64,000 nt of DNA from Pseudomonas sp. SORT22 (GTDB lineage Bacteria; Pseudomonadota; Gammaproteobacteria; Pseudomonadales; Pseudomonadaceae). Position 1 is the stretch's first letter. Each line of letters opens with the position of its first letter. The notes below the pieces were generated by a model that ran no database searches, was not told where the DNA came from, and saw only the letters and a list, made by a program, of their open reading frames with translations. The stretch is taken from NCBI RefSeq assembly GCF_018417635.1, contig NZ_CP071007.1:2480501-2544500 (forward strand), given 5' to 3'. A program made the position numbers and the translations under genes. Below are positions 51,137-61,913 of the stretch, piece after piece.

Positions 51137-52503
51137 TATGCAGCCTCCACATTGAGCATCAGGTGCGCATGCATGGCCTCGGCGGCCAGCTTGCCGTGCT
51201 GCACGGCCTGGACGGTAAGGTCCTGGCCGAGCTGGGTGCAGTCGCCGCCGGCATACACGCCGGGCAGGCTGGTGCGCAGCTGCTCGTCGACGCGAATGCG
51301 CTCGCCCTCGCGGGCCAGCTGCTGGCCGCTGCTGTCGCTCAAGGCACTGGCATCGAAGGCCTGGCCGATGGCTTTGAAGATCGCGTCGGCAGCCAGTTCG
51401 AAGGTCTCGCCGGTTGGCTGCAGGCGGCCATCGCTTAACTGCGTGCGGGCAAAGCGCATGCCGCGCACCCGGCCCTGATCGTCGAGCAGCACTTGTTCGG
51501 GCTGGGCCCAGGTCAGCAGGCGTACCTGGTTGTCCTTGGCGATGTGTTGCTCGTGCGCGGTGGCGCCCATGTCCTCGACGCCACGGCGATACACCAGGTT
51601 GACGTCGCGGGCACCGAGGCGGGCCATTTGCACGGCCATGTCGATGGCGGTATTGCCGGCGCCGAGGACGATGCAACGGTCGGCCACCGGCAAGGCGCTG
51701 AGGTCATCGGCCTGGCGCAGTTCGCGGATGAACTCGGTGGCGGCGAGCATGCCCGGCGCCGCCTCGTTGGCCAGGCCCAGCTGGCGCACGGCATTCAGGC
51801 CCAGGCCGAGGAACACCGCGTCGAACTGCTGTTGCAGCTCGGCCAGGCTGAGGTTGTCGCCCAGCACCTGGCCGTGACGAATCTCGATGCCGCCGATCTG
51901 CAGGACAAAGTCCAGCTCGCGCTGGGCGAAATCGTCGACCAGCTTGTACTTGGCGATCCCGTATTCATTGAGGCCGCCGGCTTTGTCCCGGGCTTCGAAG
52001 ATCACCACGTCATGGCCGTGCCAGGCCAGGCGGTGGGCGCACGACAGCCCCGCCGGGCCGGCGCCGACCACGGCAATGCGTTTGCCGGTGCTGGCGGCGC
52101 GCTGGAACGGGTGTTGGGCAAACTCGGCATGGTCCACGGCATAGCGCTGCAACAGGCCGATCAGCACCGGCGCGCACTCCTGGTGGTTGTTGCGCACGCA
52201 GGCCTGCTGGCAGAGGATCTCGGTGGGGCACACCCGCGCGCAACTGCCGCCGAGGATGTTGGCCGAGAGAATTTTCTGCGCCGCGCCCTGGACGTTCTCC
52301 TGGTGGATGTTGCGGATGAACGAGGGGATGTCGATCTCGCTGGGGCAGGCGTTGACGCAAGGCGCGTCGTAGCAATACAGGCAGCGTGAGGCTTCAAGCG
52401 CGGCCTGGCGGGCGTTCAACGCTGGCGCCAGGTCGCTGAAGTGTTCGGCGAGGGTGGCGTTGTTCTCGGACGGTCGGGGGAGGTGGTTGAGGGAATCGAT
52501 CAC
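51136..52503 (-). CDS. preT: NAD-dependent dihydropyrimidine dehydrogenase subunit PreT
   Basis: This 455-residue flavoprotein resembles the glutamate-synthase small subunit. The N-terminal Fe-S region reads CLYCYDAPCVNACPSEIDIPSF and CARVCPTEILCQQACVR. The FAD site is IAVVGAGPAGLSCAHRL and the NAD(P) site is CIVLGAGNTAIDMAVQMAR. GVYAGGDCTQLG is near the C-terminus. It passes electrons from NADH to PreA. The start is GTG at 52503 with GAGG eight bases upstream, after an unusually A-rich leader. Confidence 0.95.
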   Translation of the reverse strand: MIDSLNHLPRPSENNATLAEHFSDLAPALNARQAALEASRCLYCYDAPCVNACPSEIDIPSFIRNIHQENVQGAAQKILSANILGGSCARVCPTEILCQQACVRNNHQECAPVLIGLLQRYAVDHAEFAQHPFQRAASTGKRIAVVGAGPAGLSCAHRLAWHGHDVVIFEARDKAGGLNEYGIAKYKLVDDFAQRELDFVLQIGGIEIRHGQVLGDNLSLAELQQQFDAVFLGLGLNAVRQLGLANEAAPGMLAATEFIRELRQADDLSALPVADRCIVLGAGNTAIDMAVQMARLGARDVNLVYRRGVEDMGATAHEQHIAKDNQVRLLTWAQPEQVLLDDQGRVRGMRFARTQLSDGRLQPTGETFELAADAIFKAIGQAFDASALSDSSGQQLAREGERIRVDEQLRTSLPGVYAGGDCTQLGQDLTVQAVQHGKLAAEAMHAHLMLNVEAA

Positions 52504-52550
52504 GGTGGGTTCCTCATTTTTTTATTTTTTTTGGGGAAGGCTTTGCCTTC

Positions 52551-52601
52551 CATCGCGGGTCAAGCCCGCTCCCACATGTGGGAGCGGGCTTGCCAGCGAT
52601 G
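52551..52601. repeat. REP palindrome between hydantoinase and preT
   Basis: CATCGCGGGTCAAGCCCGCT and its imperfect complement up to 52601 form a long hairpin, with a CACATGTG centre. It lies inside the presumed hydantoinase-preT-preA transcript. Bases 52515-52535 beside it are a T-rich run (A-rich on the coding strand). Processing or attenuation between the genes is possible. Confidence 0.85.
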
Positions 52602-52605
52602 CTCT

Positions 52606-54382
<1,777 letters not shown>

Positions 54383-55870
54383 ATGCAGCAGACCAGATCG
54401 CAGGTGAGCGAACGCGACGGCTTGTTCGAACTCGACGCCGGCAGCGACGTCCTCGACAGCCCCAGGTATAACCACGACATCGCCCCGACCAAGGTGCACG
54501 AGCGCACCTGGAACAAATGGCACATCACCGCGCTGTGGGTCGGCATGTCGATCTGCGTGCCGACCTACACCCTGGGCGGCGTGCTCACCGCCTATTTTGG
54601 CCTGACCGTGGGCGAGGCGCTGCTGGCGATTTTGCTGGCCAACACCGTGGTATTGATCCCGCTGACCTTGAACGCTTTTCCCGGTACCAAGTACGGCATT
54701 CCCTTTCCGGTGCTGCTGCGTTCGTCCTTCGGCATCATCGGCTCCAACGTACCGTGCCTGATCCGCGCCCTGGTGGCTTGCGGCTGGTTCGGCATCCAGA
54801 CGATGTTCGGCGGCCTGGCCATTCACCTGTTTCTCGGCTCGCTGTCGGCGGACTGGAAAGCCCTCGGCGGCACCGGCGAGGTGATCGGCTTCATGCTGTT
54901 CTGGTGCCTGAATCTGTGGGTGGTGCTGCGCGGCGCCGAGTCGATCAAATGGCTGGAAACCCTGTCGGCGCCGCTGCTGGTACTGGTGGGAGCGGGCCTG
55001 CTGGTGTGGGCCTTGCCCAACGTTTCGATCAGCGAGTTGATGGCCCAGCCGCCCAAGCGCCCCGAGGGCGCCAGCGTCTACGGCTACTTCTTTGCCGGGC
55101 TCACTGCGATGGTCGGTTTCTGGGCCACCCTGTCGCTGAACATCCCCGATTTCAGCCGTTACGCGAAAAGCCAGAAGGACCAGATCCTCGGGCAGATCTT
55201 CGGCCTGCCACTGACCATGTTCCTGTTCGCCGCCCTCGGCGTGGTGCTGACCGCAGCCTCTGCCTCGCTGGTGGGCGAAACCGTGTCCGACCCGGTCAGC
55301 CTCATTGGCCATATCCAGAGCCCGATGTGGGTGGCGCTGGCCATGGCCCTGATCATCATCGCCACGCTGTCGACCAACACCGCGGCCAACATCGTCTCGC
55401 CGACCAATGACTTCCAGAACCTGGCGCCCAAATGGATCGGCCGCACCACGGCGGTGCTGCTCACCGGCCTGGTGGGCTTGCTGCTGATGGGCCATGAGCT
55501 GCTGAAAAAGCTCGGCTGGATCGTCAGCGACGTCAGCCTGGAGAGCGTCTATTCCAACTGGCTGCTGGGCTATTCGAGCCTGCTCGGGCCGATAGCCGGG
55601 ATTATGGTGGTCGACTACTTCATCACCCGCAAACAGACCCTGGACCTCGCCGGCCTGTACCGCGACGACGTCTACCCGGCCTGGAACGCCGCTGGCTTCA
55701 TTGCCTTCGGCGTGCCGGTGGCGCTGACCCTGCTGTCGCTGCACAGCAGCGCCTTCAGCTGGTTCTACGACTTTGGCTGGTTCACCGGTTCTGCCCTGGG
55801 CGGGCTGATCTACTACGCCCTCGGTAGCTTCAGGGCCGCCCGCACGGCCAACCTCAAACCCACCGTGTAA
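54383..55870 (+). CDS. NCS1-family uracil/hydantoin permease
   Basis: This 495-residue protein has twelve hydrophobic segments. The NCS1 start is RYNHDIAPTKVHERTWNKW, then VGMSICVPTYTLGGVLTAYFG and PFPVLLRSSFGIIGSNVP. WATLSLNIPDFSRYAKSQ and TNTAANIVSPTNDFQNLAP are central substrate-site regions. Sodium- or proton-driven uptake of uracil, allantoin or hydantoin is expected. ATG at 54383 (MQQTRSQVSERDG) follows GTGGAG. A codon-rich extension upstream lacks an RBS. The hydrolase gene follows within 45 bases. Confidence 0.93.
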   Translation: MQQTRSQVSERDGLFELDAGSDVLDSPRYNHDIAPTKVHERTWNKWHITALWVGMSICVPTYTLGGVLTAYFGLTVGEALLAILLANTVVLIPLTLNAFPGTKYGIPFPVLLRSSFGIIGSNVPCLIRALVACGWFGIQTMFGGLAIHLFLGSLSADWKALGGTGEVIGFMLFWCLNLWVVLRGAESIKWLETLSAPLLVLVGAGLLVWALPNVSISELMAQPPKRPEGASVYGYFFAGLTAMVGFWATLSLNIPDFSRYAKSQKDQILGQIFGLPLTMFLFAALGVVLTAASASLVGETVSDPVSLIGHIQSPMWVALAMALIIIATLSTNTAANIVSPTNDFQNLAPKWIGRTTAVLLTGLVGLLLMGHELLKKLGWIVSDVSLESVYSNWLLGYSSLLGPIAGIMVVDYFITRKQTLDLAGLYRDDVYPAWNAAGFIAFGVPVALTLLSLHSSAFSWFYDFGWFTGSALGGLIYYALGSFRAARTANLKPTV

Positions 55871-55914
55871 GCCCATGGCCCGCAGAGGCCAGGCACGTGA
55901 TGCAGGAGACGCAC

Positions 55915-57198
55915 ATGCAAACCGCTCAGGATGTTCTGCAATCGACCCAACGGCATATCAACGGCGAACGCCTGTGGCAGTCGCTGATGGAGCTGGCCCG
56001 GCTTGGCGCCACGGTCAAGGGTGGCGTTTGCCGGCTGGCTTTGACCGACCTCGATCGCCAGGCCCGCGACCTGTTCGTCAAATGGACCGAAGAGGCCGGC
56101 TGCACCGTCAGCATTGATGGCGTCGGCAACATCTTCGCCCGCCGCCCGGGGCGCAACCCGCAATTGCCGCCGGTGATGACCGGCAGCCATATCGATACCC
56201 AGCCCACCGGTGGCAAGTTCGATGGCTGCTTTGGCGTGCTGGCCGGGCTGGAAGTGCTGCGCACCCTCAACGACCTCAAGGTCGAAACCGAAGCGCCGCT
56301 GGAAGTGGTGGTGTGGACCAACGAAGAGGGCTCGCGCTTTGCTCCGTGCATGATGGGTTCGGGGGTGTTTGCCGAAAAATTCACCCTGGCCCAGACCCTG
56401 GCCAAGACCGACGCCGAAGGCATCAGCGTCGGCGAGGCGCTTAACGCCATTGGTTATGCCGGGCCGCGGGCGGTCAGTGGTCATCCGGTGGGCGCCTATT
56501 TCGAAGCGCATATCGAGCAGGGGCCGATTCTTGAAGACCAGCACAAGACCATCGGCGTGGTGCTTGGCGCGCTCGGGCAGAAGTGGTTCGACCTGACCCT
56601 GCGCGGCGTCGAGGCCCACGCCGGGCCAACGCCGATGCACCTGCGCAAGGACGCCCTGGTCGGCGCCAGCGCGGTGGTGGCGGCGGTCAACCGCGTGGCG
56701 CTGGAGCACCAGCCCCATGCCTGCGGCACGGTCGGTTGCCTGCAGGCTTATCCCGGCTCGCGCAACGTCATTCCTGGCGAGGTGCGCATGACCCTGGATT
56801 TCCGGCATCTGGAGCCGGCGCGGCTCGACTCGATGATCGCCCAGGTCAAGGATGTGATCAGCAGCACCTGCCAGCAGCATGGGCTGACCTACAGCCTGAC
56901 GCCGACCGCAGACTTTCCACCGCTGTACTTCGATGAGGGTTGCGTGCAGGCGGTGCGCAGCGCAGCCCAGGGCCTGGGGTTGTCGCACATGGATATCGTC
57001 AGTGGCGCCGGGCATGATGCGATCTTCGTCGCCGAACTGGGCCCGGCGGGGATGATCTTCGTCCCCTGCGAGGGCGGCATCAGCCACAACGAAATCGAGA
57101 ATGCCGCGCCGCAAGACCTGGCCGATGGCTGCGCGGTGCTGTTGCGCTCGATGTTAGCGGCGGCCCAGGCGGTGGCGCGGGGCAGGGAGGCGGCTTAG
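55915..57198 (+). CDS. hyuC: Zn-dependent N-carbamoyl-amino acid/ureidopropionate amidohydrolase
   Basis: This 427-residue M20/M28-type metallohydrolase has TGSHIDTQPTGGKFDGCFGVLAGLE (His and Asp ligands), VVVWTNEEGSRF (Glu ligands), and FEAHIEQGPILED. DLTLRGVEAHAGPTPMHLRKDAL and a C-terminal SGAGHDAIFVAE follow. It removes the carbamoyl group of N-carbamoyl-beta-alanine or related products, the third step after PreTA and hydantoinase. ATG at 55915 follows CAGGAG. pydC is an equivalent name; the exact substrate is not certain. Confidence 0.92.
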   Translation: MQTAQDVLQSTQRHINGERLWQSLMELARLGATVKGGVCRLALTDLDRQARDLFVKWTEEAGCTVSIDGVGNIFARRPGRNPQLPPVMTGSHIDTQPTGGKFDGCFGVLAGLEVLRTLNDLKVETEAPLEVVVWTNEEGSRFAPCMMGSGVFAEKFTLAQTLAKTDAEGISVGEALNAIGYAGPRAVSGHPVGAYFEAHIEQGPILEDQHKTIGVVLGALGQKWFDLTLRGVEAHAGPTPMHLRKDALVGASAVVAAVNRVALEHQPHACGTVGCLQAYPGSRNVIPGEVRMTLDFRHLEPARLDSMIAQVKDVISSTCQQHGLTYSLTPTADFPPLYFDEGCVQAVRSAAQGLGLSHMDIVSGAGHDAIFVAELGPAGMIFVPCEGGISHNEIENAAPQDLADGCAVLLRSMLAAAQAVARGREAA

Positions 57199-57204
57199 GC
57201 CCTG

Positions 57205-57253
57205 ATCGCGGGTCAAGCCCGCTCCTACTGTAGGAGCGGGCTTGACCCGCGAT
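57205..57253. repeat. REP palindrome between convergent hyuC and lysR genes
   Basis: Perfect 23-bp arms (57205-57227 and 57231-57253) with a 3-base loop; core ATCGCGGGTCAAGCCCGCTC. It probably also acts as a bidirectional transcription barrier. Confidence 0.92.
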
Positions 57254-57257
57254 GGGA

Positions 57258-58127
57258 CTAAAGGCTGTCCTGCACCATCTGCAAAAACGTCGCCACCAGC
57301 CGCCGTGAGCTCTGCTCGCGCAAGCACACCAGGGTCTCGGTCAAACGCCGCTGGCAATCGACAATCGGCAACGCACACACCCGCGCATCGGCGCCGAACT
57401 CGGCGGCCGACACCACGCCCACACCAATCCCCACCACCACCGCCTCGCGCGCAGCTTCGCGGCCTTCGACCTGGATCGCCGCGCGGATGCGCAGGCCGGC
57501 GCGGGCCATTTCTTCTTCCAGGGTCTGGCGGGTGACCGAACCCGGTTCACGCAGCACGATTGGCGTGTCGTCAAGGTCGGCCAGGCTGATCGAACCACGG
57601 CTGGCCCAGGGGTGGTTGTGCGAAACGAAGGCCACCATCGGGTCGCTGCGCAGCGGCACGCACAGCAGCCGGTCATCATCAACGTCGCGGCCGAGCAGGG
57701 CCAGGTCGGCCTGGTAGTTGAACAGCCGCAGCAGCGACTCGTCGGTATTGCCGGTCTCGACCTTGACGCTGATCCCCGGGTACTGCTGGCAGAAGCGCGC
57801 AATCTGCGGCAGCACGTGCACCGGCGCATCCACCGCCAGCACCAGGGTGCCGGTCTGCAAGGCGCGCGAATCCTGCAGCAGCTCATGGGCTTCGGCCTCG
57901 CAGACGAACAAGCGCTGGGTGATCGCCAGTAAACGCTCGCCCAGATCGGTCAGTTGCACCGAACGCTTGTTGCGGTGAAACAGCAAAACCCCGAAACGTT
58001 CTTCGAGTTTACGCACCTGGTCGGAGATCGCCGGCTGGGTCAGGAACAACCGTTCGGCGGCGCGGGTGAAGCTGCCGTGCAGGGCAACTGCGTGAAAAGC
58101 CTTCAACTGAGCGTGGGACACCGACAT
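57258..58127 (-). CDS. LysR-type regulator, aminophosphonate-catabolism-like
   Basis: This 289-residue protein has the HTH LKAFHAVALHGSFTRAAERLFLTQPAISDQVRKLE, the form seen in the LysR group tied to aminoethylphosphonate catabolism (TIGR03339-like). An effector domain follows (VLAVDAPVHVLPQIARFCQQYPG, VVVGIGVGVVSAAEFG). It is divergent from an OPA transporter and a FAD oxidoreductase. A GATAAAT-N7-ATTTATC palindrome lies in the shared 195-bp control region. The assignment to phosphonates is by resemblance only. Confidence 0.85.
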   Translation of the reverse strand: MSVSHAQLKAFHAVALHGSFTRAAERLFLTQPAISDQVRKLEERFGVLLFHRNKRSVQLTDLGERLLAITQRLFVCEAEAHELLQDSRALQTGTLVLAVDAPVHVLPQIARFCQQYPGISVKVETGNTDESLLRLFNYQADLALLGRDVDDDRLLCVPLRSDPMVAFVSHNHPWASRGSISLADLDDTPIVLREPGSVTRQTLEEEMARAGLRIRAAIQVEGREAAREAVVVGIGVGVVSAAEFGADARVCALPIVDCQRRLTETLVCLREQSSRRLVATFLQMVQDSL

Positions 58128-58166
58128 CGCAGCACCTGTTACAAGCTGAGCTTATTTGTGAAATAC

Positions 58167-58187
58167 GATAAATCGATTTTATTTATC
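58167..58187. promoter_or_regulatory. Candidate LysR operator in the divergent region
   Basis: GATAAAT (58167-58173), seven bases, then ATTTATC (58181-58187): a perfect palindrome that contains the T-N11-A spacing used by LysR proteins. It lies about 40 bases upstream of the LysR ATG and 136 upstream of the transporter ATG. An unusual run of 13 T lies later in the transporter leader at about 58268-58280. Confidence 0.55.
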
Positions 58188-58322
58188 AGTCAGTAATTGT
58201 TTCTATCTGAGCAGGTGACGGGTTCGACCGGCCGTCACGCAGTGCGCAACACAACAACAAGACAGGCGTTTTTTTTTTTCAAATTCTGCCGGCACACTCA
58301 GCTCTCGAGGTCAGATCCCACC

Positions 58323-59639
58323 ATGAACAAACACGTTGCAGATATCAAACGTTGGCGCGTGCAGATTTTTGCCATCACCTGGCTGGCCTACGCCGCGTTC
58401 TACTTCACCCGCAAAGCCTTTTCGGTGGCCAAGCTCGGCATCGCCGAAGACCCAAGCTTCACCCTCGACAAAATGGCCATGGCCAACCTCGACGCCATCT
58501 ACCTGACCGCCTACGCATTCGGGCAATTTACCTGGGGCATGCTCGCCGACCGCTTCGGCCCGCGGGTGGTGGTGCTCGGCGGCCTGGTGATTTCTGCCGC
58601 CGCTGCCGTGGTGATGGGCAGTTACGCGACCTTCCCGATCTTTGCTACCTGCATGCTGGTCCAGGGTATGGCGCAATCGACCGGCTGGGCCGGGCTGTGC
58701 AAGAACATCGGCAGCTTCTTTCCCTCGTCCCAGCGTGGGCGGGTGCTGGGGTTGTGGAGCTCGTGCTATGCCTTCGGCGGCCTGGTGGCCTCGCCGTTTG
58801 CTGGCTGGTGGGCCTACACCCTGATCGGCAGCTGGCATGCGGCGTTCATCTCCAGCGCGGCGGTGGTGGCGCTGGTAGCGGTGCTGTTCTTCATCTTCCA
58901 GCGCAACAAGCCTGAAGACGTCGGTTTGCCGGCGGTGGAGCCCGAGCCCGAAAGCATGGTGCCGGGCTCGACGATTTGCAGCATCTGGGCGCCGTTGCGC
59001 GAGATCCTGCGCAACCGCACGGTGCTGACCCTGGGGCTGGCGTACTTTCTGTTAAAACCTGCGCGCTACGCGATTCTGCTCTGGGGCCCGGTGATCGTCT
59101 TCGAACAGATGCCGTCGGTGGGCAAGGTTGGTGCGGCAATCATCCCCACCGCCTTCGAGCTGGCCGGCTTGCTCGGCCCGATCATGATTGGCCTGGCTTC
59201 GGACAAACTTTTCGGCGCCCGGCGCATGCCGGCCTGCGTGATCAGCCTGGTGGTGCTGACCGTGGTGCTCGGGCTGTTCATGGCCGCCCTGCATACTGGC
59301 AGCGTGTTGCTGGTGGTGGCCTTGCTGTTTGTCATGGGCCTGACCCTGTACGGGCCAGACTCGATGATCAGCGGCGCTGCCGCCATCGACTTCGGCACCG
59401 CCAAGGCCGGCGCCACTGCCGCAGGCTTCGTCAACGGCTGCGGTTCGGTCGGGGCGATTCTCGGCGGCCTGCTGCCGGGTTACTTCGACAGCGTCACGGT
59501 GTTCATCGTCTTTGCCGGTTGTGCGCTGTTTTCCGCCCTGGTGCTGCTGCCGCACTGGAACAGCCGCCCGGCCAGCCCCGAGCACACCCCGGCCGTTGCC
59601 CCCAACACGGCCATGGCGATCAAACCGCTGCGTACCTGA
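58323..59639 (+). CDS. OPA-type MFS transporter (GlpT/UhpC family), possibly for phosphonate
   Basis: This 438-residue protein has twelve hydrophobic segments. The OPA motifs are WLAYAAFYFTRKAFSVAK near the N-terminus and LAYFLLKPARYAILLWGPV in the second half. In between lies GWAGLCKNIGSFFPSSQRGRVLGLWSS. Members import organophosphates or organophosphonates. Its neighbours (LysR-like PhnR type and FAD aminophosphonate oxidase-like) suggest 2-aminoethylphosphonate or a relative. ATG at 58323 (MNKHVADIKRW). The FAD oxidoreductase follows after 18 bases. Confidence 0.85.
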   Translation: MNKHVADIKRWRVQIFAITWLAYAAFYFTRKAFSVAKLGIAEDPSFTLDKMAMANLDAIYLTAYAFGQFTWGMLADRFGPRVVVLGGLVISAAAAVVMGSYATFPIFATCMLVQGMAQSTGWAGLCKNIGSFFPSSQRGRVLGLWSSCYAFGGLVASPFAGWWAYTLIGSWHAAFISSAAVVALVAVLFFIFQRNKPEDVGLPAVEPEPESMVPGSTICSIWAPLREILRNRTVLTLGLAYFLLKPARYAILLWGPVIVFEQMPSVGKVGAAIIPTAFELAGLLGPIMIGLASDKLFGARRMPACVISLVVLTVVLGLFMAALHTGSVLLVVALLFVMGLTLYGPDSMISGAAAIDFGTAKAGATAAGFVNGCGSVGAILGGLLPGYFDSVTVFIVFAGCALFSALVLLPHWNSRPASPEHTPAVAPNTAMAIKPLRT

Positions 59640-59657
59640 ACCTATAAGGAAACCGAC

Positions 59658-61049
59658 ATGAGACCGTTCTGGCTGCAACAGGCGCTGGACCAGGAAGTTG
59701 CACCCGCGTGCCCGCCGCTGGCGGCTGATACCGACTGCCAGGTGTGCATCGTCGGGGGCGGCTACACCGGCCTGTGGACGGCGCTCATGCTCAAGGAGCA
59801 CAACCCGGCGCTGGATGTGGTGCTGATCGAGGCCGACATCTGCGGCGCCGGCGCCAGTGGGCGCAACGGCGGCTGCGCGCTGTCGTGGTCGGCCAAGTAC
59901 TTCACCCTCGAACGCCTGTTCGGGGCGCAGGAGGCGGTGCGCCTGGTCAAGGCTTCGGAGCAGAGCATCTACGCCATCGGCGAGTTCTGCCAGGCCCATG
60001 GCATCAACGCCGACTACCGCCTGGACGGCACCTTGTACACGGCCACCAATCGCGCCCAGGTCGGCGCCACCGATGGCGTGATTGCAGCGCTTGAGCGCCA
60101 GGGCATCAACTCGTTCCGGCGCCTGGCGGTTGCGCAGGTGCAGCGTCTGGCAGGCTCGACCAGGCACCTGGAAGGCTGGTTCTCGCCGGCCGCTGCCACG
60201 GTACAGCCGGGCAAACTGGTGCGCGGCCTGCGCCGGATCGCTTTGCAAAAGGGCGTGCGCATTTATGAGGGCACGGCCATGAGCGGTTTGCAGCAAGGGC
60301 CGCAGGCGCTGGTCGAAACCGCCCGTGGCAACATCCGCGCCGGTCGCGTGGTGCTGGCCCTCAACGCCTGGATGGCGCGGGCCTTCCCGCAGTTCGAGCG
60401 CAGCGTGGCGATCGTCTCCAGCGACATGATCATCACCGAGCCGCAACCGCAGTTGCTCGAACAGATCGGCCTGACCAGCGGCATCAGCGTGCTCGATTCG
60501 CGGATCTTCGTGCATTACTACCACAACACCAGCGATGGCCGGCTGATGCTCGGCAAGGGCGGCAATACCTTCGCCTACGGCGGGCGGATGCTGCCGGTGT
60601 TCGACCAGCCTTCGCCCTATGAGCCGTTGCTGCGCCGCAGCCTTGGCGAGTTCTTCCCGGCCCTGGCCCAGGTGCCGGTTGCCGCGACCTGGAACGGGCC
60701 GTCGGACCGTTCGGTGACCGGCTTGCCGTTTTTTGGCCGGCTCAATGGCCAGGGCAACGTGTTTTACGGCTTTGGCTACTCGGGCAGCGGCGTCGGCCCC
60801 TGCCACATGGGCGGGCAGATCCTTTCGTCGCTGGCCCTGGGCCTGGACAACCCATGGACCCGCTCGCCGCTGGTCAACGGCCCGCTGGGCTACTTCCCGC
60901 CGGAGCCGATCCGCTACCTGGGCTCACTGATGGTGCGCAATGCCATCCGTCGCAAGGAGCAGGCCGAAGACAACGGCCGCCGCCCGCGCCACCTTGACGT
61001 GCGCCTGGCGCGTTTTGCCGCTGCTGCGGGCAAGGCCGACAAGGGCTGA
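59658..61049 (+). CDS. FAD-dependent oxidoreductase, aminophosphonate oxidase-like
   Basis: This 463-residue protein has the FAD motif QVCIVGGGYTGLWTALMLKE and GAGASGRNGGCALSW, in the style of DAO-family amine oxidases. GFGYSGSGVGPCHMGG is the C-terminal FAD contact. GQAEQ-rich ends are not conserved. It may oxidise an aminophosphonate imported by the adjacent transporter; classic phnW/phnX genes are not in the window. Alternative: an amino acid or polyamine oxidase (PuuB/GlpD-like). AAGGAAA precedes the ATG. Confidence 0.82.
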   Translation: MRPFWLQQALDQEVAPACPPLAADTDCQVCIVGGGYTGLWTALMLKEHNPALDVVLIEADICGAGASGRNGGCALSWSAKYFTLERLFGAQEAVRLVKASEQSIYAIGEFCQAHGINADYRLDGTLYTATNRAQVGATDGVIAALERQGINSFRRLAVAQVQRLAGSTRHLEGWFSPAAATVQPGKLVRGLRRIALQKGVRIYEGTAMSGLQQGPQALVETARGNIRAGRVVLALNAWMARAFPQFERSVAIVSSDMIITEPQPQLLEQIGLTSGISVLDSRIFVHYYHNTSDGRLMLGKGGNTFAYGGRMLPVFDQPSPYEPLLRRSLGEFFPALAQVPVAATWNGPSDRSVTGLPFFGRLNGQGNVFYGFGYSGSGVGPCHMGGQILSSLALGLDNPWTRSPLVNGPLGYFPPEPIRYLGSLMVRNAIRRKEQAEDNGRRPRHLDVRLARFAAAAGKADKG

Positions 61050-61143
61050 AGGGTTTTTTTGTCGATGGCCTGCGGAGCGTATAAACTGCTTGCCACTTTG
61101 GCCGGTCGCTACCTGAACCGGCACCTGAAACAAGAGAGTCGAG

Positions 61144-61851
61144 ATGGGCGCACAGTGGAAAGCCAAGCATAGAGAAGTCGCAGCCAACGCCAAAGGCAAG
61201 ATCATGGGCAAGCTGTCCAAAGAGATCCAGATCGCTGCCAAGTCCGGCGCCGACCCGGACATGAACCCGCGCCTGCGCCTGGCCATCGAGCAAGCCAAAA
61301 AGGCTTCGATGACCCGCGAGACCCTTGAGCGTGCCATCCGCAAGGGTGCCGGCCTGGACGGCGACGCGGTGCAGTACACCGCCGTCACCTACGAAGGTTT
61401 TGCCCCGCACCAGGTGCCGCTGATCGTCGAGTGCCTGACCGACAACGTCAACCGCACCGTGGCGCAAATCCGCGTACTGTTCCGCAAGGGCCAGCTGGGC
61501 GCTTCCGGTTCGGTGGCCTGGGACTTCAACCATGTCGGCCTGATCGAAGCCACGCCGGCCAGCCCTGACGCTGACCCGGAAATGGCCGCCATCGAAGCCG
61601 GCGCCCAGGATTTTGCCGAAGGCGAAGAAGAGGGCGCGACCCTGTTCATCACCGACACCACCGACCTCGACGCCGTGCAGAAAGCCCTGCCGGGTCAAGG
61701 CTTCACCGTGGTCTCGGCAAAAATCGGCTACACCCCGAAAAACCCGGTCAGCACCCTGAGCGATGAGCAGATGGCAGAGGTTGAAGCCTTCCTGGAAGCG
61801 ATCGACGATAACGATGACGTGCAGAACGTCTATGTAGGTCTGGCGGGTTGA
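61144..61851 (+). CDS. YebC/PmpR family (DUF28) protein
   Basis: This 235-residue protein starts [19 protein letters not shown] and includes [41 protein letters not shown] and [11 protein letters not shown] also fit DUF28. Family members act as transcription regulators or help ribosomes through proline stretches. It differs at the N-terminus from the canonical MAGHSKW start and resembles the YeeN-type paralogue. ATG at 61144. A REP-like palindrome follows it. Confidence 0.93.
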   Translation: MGAQWKAKHREVAANAKGKIMGKLSKEIQIAAKSGADPDMNPRLRLAIEQAKKASMTRETLERAIRKGAGLDGDAVQYTAVTYEGFAPHQVPLIVECLTDNVNRTVAQIRVLFRKGQLGASGSVAWDFNHVGLIEATPASPDADPEMAAIEAGAQDFAEGEEEGATLFITDTTDLDAVQKALPGQGFTVVSAKIGYTPKNPVSTLSDEQMAEVEAFLEAIDDNDDVQNVYVGLAG

Positions 61852-61870
61852 TGTAAACCGTAAGGGCCTC

Positions 61871-61913
61871 ATCGCGGGTCAAGTCGGTGCGACGCCTCGA
61901 CTTGACCCGCGAT
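61871..61913. repeat. REP-like palindrome between the YebC and LRR-kinase genes
   Basis: ATCGCGGGTCAAGTCG (61871-61886) pairs exactly with 61898-61913 around an 11-base loop. It lies between convergent genes and likely ends both transcripts. Confidence 0.85.

Noticed and set aside
51137..51676. N-terminal extension of PreA
   Set aside because: It is antisense-like, Arg/Pro-rich and overlaps preT; the family start is MADLSIEFAG at 51136.
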